From JBFGWM01 sp041588495 (lineage in GTDB: Bacteria > Pseudomonadota > Gammaproteobacteria > Pseudomonadales > JBFGWM01), in the NCBI GenBank assembly GCA_041588495.1, contig JBFGWM010000107.1, positions 1 to 9,023 on the forward strand: 9,023 nt of DNA. The letters are read 5' to 3'. The notes under the pieces were generated by a model, which ran no database searches, was not told where the DNA came from, and saw only the letters and a list, made by a program, of their open reading frames with translations. The position numbers were made by a program, and so were the translations under genes. This document shows, piece after piece, positions 1 to 5,463 of the stretch (its first letter is position 1; the number at the start of each line of letters is the position of its first letter).

Positions 1-2267
1 ATGGGCAGTTCGCCCTTGGCGTAAGCCCGGTTCACCTTCCCGTACAAGGGCTCGGCGCGGCCGTAATTGGCCAGAAGCCGCTGGTAGTGGTAGAACGGGT
101 TGTCCTGCTGGCCTTCCTCCCAGGTATCCCAGGTGTTCGAGCAAAGCTTCGCCCGAAACGGCGAAGCGGTGCTGATAGCGGTCGCGACACGCCGGGTCCA
201 GTCGTCGCTGGGCGTCGACCAGCGCCGGCCCGTGGGCATGACGATCGCGCGCAGGGCCCAGGCGAGGGGACGGTTGGGCAGGTTCTCCAGCACCTCGTGG
301 AACGCCTGCTCGGCCCGGTTCAGCAGGAAGTGGCAGCTGTAATGCAGCAGGGCGTCCTCGTCCGCCACGTGATCGGTTTCATTCCAGTGCTTGAGCACCA
401 TCGTCGTGAGATAGAGGTTGGAGAGCACGTCGCCGAGACGCGCCGAGAGCAGTTCGCGGAACTTCAACGACGCGCCCAGGCTGATCATAGCCGCGTCGGC
501 GCACAGGCCGAGGGCCGCACTGAAGCGATTCACGGCCAGGGCGTAGGGCGCCGCGGTCCCATCCAATGGCGTGGTCCCGCGGCCGATGCCCAGCGCCAGG
601 GTGAACGCGCGGGCAGCATTGCCGAACACCAGCCCGACGTGGCTGAAGAAGGCCGCATCGAATGAATCGATGTCGTCATTCTTGTGGGCCTCGAGTTCTT
701 TCAGCACGTAGGGGTGACAGCGGATCGCGCCCTGCCCGAACACCATCAGGCTGCGGGTCATGATATTCGCACCCTCCACGGTGATCGGCACCGGGCTGCC
801 GGCGTAGGCGAGGCCCAGGTAGTTGCGCGGACCGAGAGTCACCGTCTTGCCGCCGTGTACGTCCATGGCGTCGCCGAGTATGCGGCGCTGGAACTCGGTG
901 AGCTGGCATTTCAAGATCGCCGAGGGCACGGACGGCTTGCCGCCGAAGTCGATCATGTTGGCCGTGTGCCGCACCGCGCTCTCAGCGATGAACGTCAGAC
1001 CGGCGATCCGTGCCAGGGCTTCCTGGACCCCCTCCATTTCCGCCACCGGCACGTTGAACTGGCGACGGATGCGGGTGAACCCGCCGGCCGTCGCGAGGCT
1101 GTAGCGACCGACGCCGGCCACGCCCGACGGCAGCGTGATGCAGCGCCCCACCGACAGGCACTCCACCAGCATGCGCCAGCCCTGGCCGGCCATCTCGGGG
1201 CCGCCGATGATGTAATCGAGGGGAATGAATACGTCCTTGCCGCGGATCGGACCGTTCATGAACGACGTGCCGATCGGATAATGGCGCCGGCCGATTTCGA
1301 CACCCTCGGTGTCGCGCGGGATGAGGGCACAGGTGATGCCGAGGTCTTCCTCGCCGCCCAGCAGCCCGTCGGGATCGAACATGCGGAACGCGAGGCCGAC
1401 CACGGTGGCGATCGGCGCCATGGTAATCCAGCGTTTCTCGAAGTTGAGCCGCAGACCGAGAACCTCTTTCCCCTCGTGCATGCCCTTGCAGACGATGCCG
1501 GTGTCGGGGATGGAGGTGGCGTCGGATCCGGCCCGCGGGCCCGTAAGACCGAAACACGGCATCTCCCGCCCGTCCGCGAGCCGCGGGAGATAATAGTCCT
1601 TCTGTTCCTTCGTACCGTATTTGAGTAGCAGTTCACCCGGCCCCAGGGAATTGGGGACACCCACGGAAACCATCAGGGTCTCGACGACCATCAGCTTCTG
1701 CAGCACCATCGACTGCGCCTTGGCGGAAAACCCGAGGCCGCCGTACTCCTTCGGAATGATCATCCCGAAGAAGCCTTCCTTCTTGAGGTAATTCCACAGT
1801 TCTTCAGGCAGGTCCGTGCGCGTGAAACCAATGTCCCAGGCATTGCACATGCCCGCGGCCACGGTGCATTGCTTGTCCAGGAACGCCTGCTCCTCGGCAC
1901 TCAGCCCGCTATCGCGCTGTTCCACGAGCCGGTTCCAGTCCGGCTTGCCGCTGAACAGTTCCCCGTCCCAACCCACCGTGCCGGCCTCGAGGGCCGCCCA
2001 CTCGGTCGCGGAAACTTTCGGGGCGATCTTCTTGAACGTGGCGAAAATGCGCGGCGTCAGCCACTTCCGGCGCAGCTCCGGGTGCCCGCAGGCCGCGGTG
2101 CCGCCAGCCGCCAGCAGCAGGAGGAACCCGGTACCGGGCGCGCCGAACAGGAGCCCAATCAGGCCGGGCGCCGCGAGGGCGGCGATGGCCGGGGCGGCGC
2201 CCGCCTCGCGGCGCATCACGAGGGTCAGGGCGGCGATTGCAATCACGATTACGAACAGTTGGGTCAT
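1..2267 (-). CDS. fadE: Acyl-CoA dehydrogenase FadE, 3' end cut off by the window edge
   Basis: This enzyme oxidises fatty acyl-CoA to trans-2-enoyl-CoA, the first step of beta-oxidation, using FAD and passing electrons to electron-transfer flavoprotein. The minus strand is open for 755 codons from the ATG at 2267 to the window edge; E. coli FadE has 814 residues, so about 60 are missing. Residues 1-60 are hydrophobic, as in the membrane-associated family. Residues 150-220 hold the N-terminal acyl-CoA dehydrogenase stretch (DLPEELWNYL, KEYGGLGFSA, GVPNSLGPGELL). LTGPRAGSDA at 241-250 and DYIIGGPEMAGQGWRML at 351-367 follow. ITVEGANI carries Glu498, the likely catalytic base. NLPNRPL and MPTGRR mark the FadE-specific C-terminal domain. 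The ribosome-binding site is weak (an AGAG about 8 bases upstream). The matches to FadE are from memory of the family but extend over the whole length. Expression is probably tied to fatty-acid supply; no clear FadR or PsrA site is visible. Confidence 0.96.
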   Translation of the reverse strand, partial: MTQLFVIVIAIAALTLVMRREAGAAPAIAALAAPGLIGLLFGAPGTGFLLLLAAGGTAACGHPELRRKWLTPRIFATFKKIAPKVSATEWAALEAGTVGWDGELFSGKPDWNRLVEQRDSGLSAEEQAFLDKQCTVAAGMCNAWDIGFTRTDLPEELWNYLKKEGFFGMIIPKEYGGLGFSAKAQSMVLQKLMVVETLMVSVGVPNSLGPGELLLKYGTKEQKDYYLPRLADGREMPCFGLTGPRAGSDATSIPDTGIVCKGMHEGKEVLGLRLNFEKRWITMAPIATVVGLAFRMFDPDGLLGGEEDLGITCALIPRDTEGVEIGRRHYPIGTSFMNGPIRGKDVFIPLDYIIGGPEMAGQGWRMLVECLSVGRCITLPSGVAGVGRYSLATAGGFTRIRRQFNVPVAEMEGVQEALARIAGLTFIAESAVRHTANMIDFGGKPSVPSAILKCQLTEFQRRILGDAMDVHGGKTVTLGPRNYLGLAYAGSPVPITVEGANIMTRSLMVFGQGAIRCHPYVLKELEAHKNDDIDSFDAAFFSHVGLVFGNAARAFTLALGIGRGTTPLDGTAAPYALAVNRFSAALGLCADAAMISLGASLKFRELLSARLGDVLSNLYLTTMVLKHWNETDHVADEDALLHYSCHFLLNRAEQAFHEVLENLPNRPLAWALRAIVMPTGRRWSTPSDDWTRRVATAISTASPFRAKLCSNTWDTWEEGQQDNPFYHYQRLLANYGRAEPLYGKVNRAYAKGELP

Positions 2268-2376
2268 TGAAAAATCTCTGTGAAGGTTCTGGAATCAGGA
2301 ATCGCGCTTCGGGAGCCGGAACCGGCAGCTTCTTCCACGATGGCCATATCGATCAGCCAGGTAAATCATCGCACAC

Positions 2377-2405
2377 ATAATGCTGGGGTCGGTCGTTTGA
2401 GTCCA
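2377..2405 (-). promoter_or_regulatory. Possible fadE promoter
   Basis: Read on the minus strand, TGGACT at 2405-2400 and CATTAT at 2382-2377 are separated by 17 bases. Each matches the sigma-70 consensus at four of six positions. This would start transcription near 2370 and give a 5' leader of about 100 bases before fadE. An alternative is the TATAAA at 2448-2443, which has no good -35 partner. The rest of the 2268-2498 gap holds only the inverted repeat listed separately. The call rests on weak motif matches only. Confidence 0.25.
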
Positions 2406-2406
2406 C

Positions 2407-2435
2407 CCATCGTCAGGTCCGTTCCGGACCGATGG
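2407..2435. promoter_or_regulatory. Bulged inverted repeat upstream of fadE, possible operator
   Basis: GGTCCG (2416-2421) and CGGACC (2425-2430) are perfect inverted copies around TTC. Outside them CCATC (2407-2411) and GATGG (2431-2435) also pair, leaving GTCA (2412-2415) unpaired on the left only. There is no T-run on either side, so it does not look like an intrinsic terminator for the small gene ending at 2499. It lies just upstream of the possible fadE -35 box, where an operator or activator site could sit. The half-sites differ from the FadR and PsrA sites I know. Confidence 0.35.
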
Positions 2436-2498
2436 TTAACACTTTATACCAGGCGCTTGGGCAACTCCTTGTACGGACCGGTTGCGCCCGGCCCAATG

Positions 2499-2822
2499 TC
2501 AGCGGGCCTCGAGCAACAGGTAATCCTTGACCTGGTCGATGAAATCCTCGCCGTAGCCGTGCTCCCGCAGTCGCTCAATGACCTTCAGGTTGATACGCGC
2601 CTTTCCGTAAACGCCCAGTTCCTGCACCTGGATGAACTCGCGCAAGCGCCGGGCACTCGCCTGCTGCGCCCTCGCGAGTTTCCTGTCCAGCTTCTTGTCG
2701 GGTTTCCTGCCTGGCCCCTGGGCGCTCGCGAGCAACATCTCGGGCGGCACCTGGCTGTAGATCTCGTCTGCAACCTCGAAGGCGACGGCATCAATGGTGC
2801 GGTTTTTTCTCCAGAAAAACAT
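2499..2822 (-). CDS. Conserved-looking small protein of unknown function (107 aa)
   Basis: I do not recognise the family. The ATG at 2822 is chosen because AGGG lies 6 bases upstream and the protein then begins MFFWRKNRTIDAVAFEVADE. A longer frame reaching back to 2867 has an unlike, basic N-terminus and is less likely. No signal peptide or membrane span is visible after the short MFFW start, so it is probably cytoplasmic. Three parts can be seen: an acidic N-terminal helix (residues 7-25) ending in YSQVPPEML; a Lys/Arg/Ala-rich, very hydrophilic middle (about 37-62) that is probably helical; and a C-terminal segment (63-107) with LREFIQVQELGVYGKARINLK followed by VIERLREHGYGEDFIDQVKDYLLL. 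The C-terminal part looks like a compact helical domain. It is transcribed away from the sulfotransferase gene, sharing a 207-bp divergent gap, and lies 231 bases upstream of fadE. Coding bias and the ribosome-binding site support a real gene; function is unknown. Confidence 0.8.
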   Translation of the reverse strand: MFFWRKNRTIDAVAFEVADEIYSQVPPEMLLASAQGPGRKPDKKLDRKLARAQQASARRLREFIQVQELGVYGKARINLKVIERLREHGYGEDFIDQVKDYLLLEAR

Positions 2823-2877
2823 GCATTTCCCTTTTCTCTGAGGCAAACCAGGCAGAAACCTGCACACGGCTTAACCC

Positions 2878-2892
2878 GCCGGCCTGGCCGGC
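2878..2892. repeat. Perfect GC palindrome in the divergent intergenic region
   Basis: GCCGGCC (2878-2884) and GGCCGGC (2886-2892) are exact inverted copies around a single T. It lies upstream of both divergent genes, so it is not a terminator for either. It could be a protein-binding site or a chance product of GC-rich DNA; a second GGCCGGCC occurs about 20 bases further on. No function can be assigned. Confidence 0.35.
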
Positions 2893-2936
2893 AGTTCCCG
2901 GCACCGGACGGCCGGCCATCACAGATGGGCGCCGCT

Positions 2937-2990
2937 CGGCGGGAACGGATAAAATATTCCTGCCGCGGGGCCAGGAAATCTGATAATTAG
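2937..2990 (+). promoter_or_regulatory. Probable promoter/operator region of the sulfotransferase gene
   Basis: This is the most AT-rich stretch in the divergent gap. CGGCGGGAA (2937-2945) and TTCCTGCCG (2957-2965) form a 9-bp inverted repeat with one G-T pair around an 11-base AT-rich centre, the layout of a regulator site. Within or next to it are two -10-like hexamers, TAAAAT (2950-2955) and GATAAT (2982-2987), each five of six to consensus. Neither has a good -35 partner, so an activator or another sigma factor may be needed. The minus-strand reading also gives a weak TATTTT, so the repeat could serve both divergent genes. Confidence 0.35.
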
Positions 2991-3029
2991 CGAATTGTCA
3001 GGGAAATCTCAACCGTCAGGAGAGCGGTA

Positions 3030-4775
3030 TTGTCGCAAACGGATGCACCTGAGCAATTAAGACAGTCCTTGCAGTCGATTCAGCAGCTGCGTCGCGAGGG
3101 TCGGACCGCAGAAGCCGTCGCCCTGGGCGAGTCCCTTGTCGAGAAGAATCCGCAACACGCACCAGCACTGTTCCTGCTCGGACTGTCGGCGCTCGACAGC
3201 GGCAACCTGGAACTCGCCACCTCGGCGTTCTCCAATGCCGTCGAGCAGGATCCCGCCTCCGCGGACCACCATGCACACCTGGGTTGCGCGCTATACCTCC
3301 GGGGAATGCTTGAACCGGCGGCCAGGGCATTTGAGGCTGCGCTGGAACGCGATGCGAAAAACGTGACCGCGCTGAGCGGCCTGGCAAAGTGGTGCCTGCG
3401 CCGGCAGGAACATGCGCGGGCACTCGAACTGTTCGAAAAGTTGTTCGAAGTCCGGCCAGGGAACCCGGAAGCACTGGTCGGACTGATGTCGGTGTACAGG
3501 AACCAGGGCAATTTCGCCCAGGCGGTCGAGTACGGAACGAAGGCCCTGCGCGCGGGCGGACGCAAGCCGGGCCTGCTGGCGGAGGTCGGCGACATGTACC
3601 TCGCCTTCGGGAAGCGCGAGGAAGCCCTGGACCACTTCCGGAAAGCGCTGCGCAAGGATCCGCTGAATTCGCAGGCTTTTTACAAGATGGCGCAACTGCA
3701 CAAGTTTCAGGATCCCGCGGACCCACTCATCCGGCAGATGGAGAACGCACTGACCAAAAGCCTGCACCGCGAGCAACGCCAGTTCATTCACTTCGCCCTG
3801 GGCAAGGCCTACGACGACTGCGGCGAGACCGAGACCGCGTTCTCACACTTTGCGAAGGCGAACCGGCTGACCCATACCGCCTATCGCCAGAAAGACAATG
3901 CCCGCACCGTAAAGCGGCTGACACGAACATTCAGCCCGAAGGGTTTCGCGGCGCTTCCGCACTGCCCACCCTCGCCTGTTCCACTGGTGTTTGTCGTCGG
4001 CATGCCCCGCTCGGGATCAACCCTCATCGACCAGGTCATCGACTGCCACAGCGACGCCCACAGCATCGGCGAGTCGCCCGAATTGCCGCAGATCGTGGGT
4101 GAAATGTGTGAAAGGTCACAGCGCGGGTTCCCCGAATGCGTAACCGGCTTCGACGCCGTGGAACTGGCGGAATTCGCACGGAGGTACCTGCGGGGCATTC
4201 CATCCGGGCCGTCCCTCGTCGTCGACAAGAACCCCTTCAACCTCTTCAACCTGGGCCTGATCGCGCAGTTGTTTCCAAACGCGAAGGTCATACACTCGAC
4301 CCGGAACCCGCTGGACACCGGTCTGTCCTGTTTTTTCACCGGGTTTTCAAACGATGGCGGACCGCAGTGGGCCCACGACCTTCAATTGATCGGAGACTTC
4401 CACCGCGAGCACCTGCGCCTGATGAATCACTGGAAGAGTGTACTGCCGTTGCCGGTACTCGAGGTGCGCTACGAGGACATGGTCAGTAATCTGGAAAACC
4501 AGGCGCGTGCGATCATCGAATTCTGCGGGTTACCCTGGGAACCTGCGTGCCTGGAGTTCCAGGAGAACAAGCGCGCGGTGCAGACCGCCAGCCAGGTACA
4601 GGTACGCGAATCGATCTATACAGGTTCGCTGAACCGGTGGCGGCCATACGCGCCGCACCTGCAACCACTGGTGGATGCCCTGGGGGATGCGCTCGAGGAC
4701 CAGCAGGCAGAACTGGCCGCCGCGGGCCTGAAATACAAGGCGCGAAGCGGATGGGTCAGGAAGCTCCTGCAATAA
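3030..4775 (+). CDS. TPR-repeat protein with C-terminal PAPS-dependent sulfotransferase domain
   Basis: The predicted reaction is transfer of sulfate from PAPS to an acceptor; the acceptor is unknown. The start is TTG at 3030: AGGAG (3018-3022) sits 7 bases upstream and the first in-frame ATG would be residue 93, inside a repeat. Residues 10-213 form about six 34-residue TPRs in good phase (breaks near 44, 78, 112, 146 and 180), with one or two more degenerate repeats at 214-284. The sulfotransferase domain spans about 318-535. Its 5'-phosphosulfate loop is GMPRSGST (324-331), and its 3'-phosphate motif is STRNPLDTGLS (423-433, with Arg425 and Ser433). DKNPFN at 399-404 and VRYEDM at 479-484 are typical of the Sulfotransfer_3 type. 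Glu348 in IGES stands about where tyrosylprotein sulfotransferases carry their catalytic Glu. No signal peptide or membrane span is seen, so it is probably cytoplasmic. The TPRs probably bind a protein partner or acceptor. The family call is firm; the substrate is open. Confidence 0.93.
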   Translation: MSQTDAPEQLRQSLQSIQQLRREGRTAEAVALGESLVEKNPQHAPALFLLGLSALDSGNLELATSAFSNAVEQDPASADHHAHLGCALYLRGMLEPAARAFEAALERDAKNVTALSGLAKWCLRRQEHARALELFEKLFEVRPGNPEALVGLMSVYRNQGNFAQAVEYGTKALRAGGRKPGLLAEVGDMYLAFGKREEALDHFRKALRKDPLNSQAFYKMAQLHKFQDPADPLIRQMENALTKSLHREQRQFIHFALGKAYDDCGETETAFSHFAKANRLTHTAYRQKDNARTVKRLTRTFSPKGFAALPHCPPSPVPLVFVVGMPRSGSTLIDQVIDCHSDAHSIGESPELPQIVGEMCERSQRGFPECVTGFDAVELAEFARRYLRGIPSGPSLVVDKNPFNLFNLGLIAQLFPNAKVIHSTRNPLDTGLSCFFTGFSNDGGPQWAHDLQLIGDFHREHLRLMNHWKSVLPLPVLEVRYEDMVSNLENQARAIIEFCGLPWEPACLEFQENKRAVQTASQVQVRESIYTGSLNRWRPYAPHLQPLVDALGDALEDQQAELAAAGLKYKARSGWVRKLLQ

Positions 4776-4793
4776 GCGGTGTCGAACCACCGC
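4776..4793 (+). repeat. Small hairpin directly after the sulfotransferase stop codon
   Basis: GCGGTG (4776-4781) and CACCGC (4788-4793) can pair with a 6-base loop, beginning at the first base after the TAA stop. No T-run follows, so it is at best a weak or factor-assisted terminator, or an RNA-end stabiliser. It may be chance in GC-rich DNA. Confidence 0.3.
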
Positions 4794-4811
4794 ATCCGAC
4801 GGGCCCGCAGC

Positions 4812-4892
4812 ATGAATTTCCGGCGCACCGCGGACCCGTCTTTGCCGCACCCGGTGCTGCCCGGGTGCATGAGTTGGGACGGTGGTCGATGA
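4812..4892 (+). other. Possible 26-codon leader frame overlapping the nuclease start
   Basis: An ATG at 4812 opens a frame of 26 codons (beginning MNFRRTADPS) whose TGA at 4890-4892 overlaps the nuclease ATG at 4889 as ATGA. Such overlaps often couple translation of two genes. However, no clear Shine-Dalgarno sequence precedes 4812, the peptide resembles nothing I know, and a frame of this length is easily met by chance. It is recorded as a candidate only. Confidence 0.2.
4847..4868 (+). promoter_or_regulatory. Perfect 8-bp inverted repeat just upstream of the nuclease gene
   Basis: GCACCCGG (4847-4854) and CCGGGTGC (4861-4868) are exact inverted copies with a 6-base loop, ending 20 bases before the nuclease start codon. 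In RNA this would be a strong hairpin. No T-run follows, so a classic intrinsic terminator is unlikely. It could be an attenuating 5'-leader hairpin, an operator, or a boundary between sulfotransferase and nuclease expression. It also lies inside the possible leader frame at 4812-4892. Confidence 0.4.
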
Positions 4893-5371
4893 ACTTTCAT
4901 ACGTGGCAATTGTGCCGGATCGCTCTTTGCCTGCTGCTTCTCCCGATCAGCGTCATCGCCGACACCCTGGAGGGCAAAGTGGTCGGCATCGCCGACGGCG
5001 ACACCCTCACCCTGCTCGCACACAACATGCAGTACCGGGTGCGCCTCGCGGAGATCGATGCGCCGGAAAGAGGTCAGCCACACGGAAACAGCGCCAGGCA
5101 GGCACTGTCGGACAAGGTGTTCAGGAAAACCGTGCAGGTGGAGGTCATCGATCGCGACCGTTACGGACGCCTGGTCGGCAGGATCCAACTGGATGGACGC
5201 GATATCAACCGGGAAATGGTCTCGGAAGGTCACGCGTGGGTTTACCGCCGGTACCTGCGCGACACGACGCTCCTCGATGACGAGAATGCCGCGAGAACGG
5301 CCGGCCACGGCCTGTGGGGATTGCAGGCGGACCAGGTGACACCGCCCTGGGAGTGGCGACGGCGACGGTAA
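4889..5371 (+). CDS. Secreted thermonuclease-like (SNase family) nuclease
   Basis: This is a 160-residue protein of the staphylococcal nuclease family, whose members cut DNA and RNA phosphodiester bonds with calcium. The ATG at 4889 gives a standard signal peptide: a hydrophobic core at residues 10-22 and a likely cut after VIA at residue 24, so the enzyme acts in the periplasm or outside the cell. The mature part (25-145) is one OB-fold SNase domain. ADGDT holds Asp36 and Asp38 (Asp19/Asp21 in the S. aureus enzyme), VRLAEIDAPE holds Arg52, Asp57 and Glu60 (Arg35/Asp40/Glu43), and DRYGRLVG holds Arg94 (Arg87). All the catalytic and calcium ligands I can match are therefore present. The C-terminus ends WEWRRRR, an unusually basic tail. 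A longer in-frame reading back into the sulfotransferase gene would bury the signal peptide and is rejected. The gene follows the sulfotransferase by 113 bases on the same strand; co-transcription is possible but uncertain. Confidence 0.93.
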   Translation: MNFHTWQLCRIALCLLLLPISVIADTLEGKVVGIADGDTLTLLAHNMQYRVRLAEIDAPERGQPHGNSARQALSDKVFRKTVQVEVIDRDRYGRLVGRIQLDGRDINREMVSEGHAWVYRRYLRDTTLLDDENAARTAGHGLWGLQADQVTPPWEWRRRR

Positions 5372-5400
5372 GCCCACGCGCTCACCGGGCCAGCCAACAG

Positions 5401-5417
5401 GGGCCGCATTGCGGCCC
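5401..5417. terminator. Candidate bidirectional terminator hairpin between convergent genes
   Basis: GGGCCGC (5401-5407) and GCGGCCC (5411-5417) form a perfect 7-bp GC stem with the loop ATT. It lies 29 bases after the nuclease stop and about 50 bases beyond the TgpA-like stop on the other strand, where a shared terminator is expected. Neither side has a clear T-run, so the call depends on position and stem strength. Confidence 0.45.
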
Positions 5418-5441
5418 ACAGGGCGTCACGAGGACAGGCTC

Positions 5442-5460
5442 ATTGCATGAGGGGTGCAAT
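5442..5460. repeat. Weak hairpin next to the end of the transglutaminase gene
   Basis: ATTGCA (5442-5447) and TGCAAT (5455-5460) are exact inverted copies with a 7-base loop, ending 3 bases beyond the TgpA-like stop codon. The stem is short and half AT, with no T-run after it. It might add to 3'-end formation of the operon, but chance is quite possible. Confidence 0.25.
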
Positions 5461-5463
5461 AAG

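Noticed and set aside
87..1628. Long plus-strand open frames (87-665 and 684-1628, the latter 314 residues)
   Set aside because: They lie antisense to fadE, whose protein matches its family over the whole length. Their products are rich in Arg, Gly, Ala and His, typical of the reverse reading of a GC-rich gene.
2268..2498. A FadR or PsrA binding site upstream of fadE
   Set aside because: A GTTTGAG half-site is present at 2395-2401 but no inverted partner lies at the right distance, and the GGTCCG repeat has different spacing from FadR sites.
2823..2867. Longer N-terminus for the 107-residue protein, starting near 2867
   Set aside because: The extra 15 residues are Cys/Arg/Pro-rich with no ribosome-binding site seen, while the ATG at 2822 has AGGG at proper spacing.
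2280..2990. Plus-strand open frame of 236 codons covering the fadE upstream gap and the small gene
   Set aside because: It runs antisense through the 107-residue gene, has no ribosome-binding site and no recognisable domain. The minus-strand reading has a good start and more natural composition.
3016..3791. Minus-strand frames antisense to the TPR part of the sulfotransferase
   Set aside because: The plus strand encodes in-phase TPRs followed by intact catalytic motifs; the antisense products are low-complexity.
4547..4888. In-frame upstream extension of the nuclease gene into the sulfotransferase gene
   Set aside because: It would put about 114 unrelated residues before a clear signal peptide. 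The ATG at 4889 gives a normal exported protein.
3030..5371. A defence or toxin system built from the sulfotransferase and nuclease
   Set aside because: The nuclease has a plain secretion signal and a common single-domain form, there is no immunity-like gene beside it, and nothing in the sulfotransferase suggests defence. Adjacency alone is not enough.
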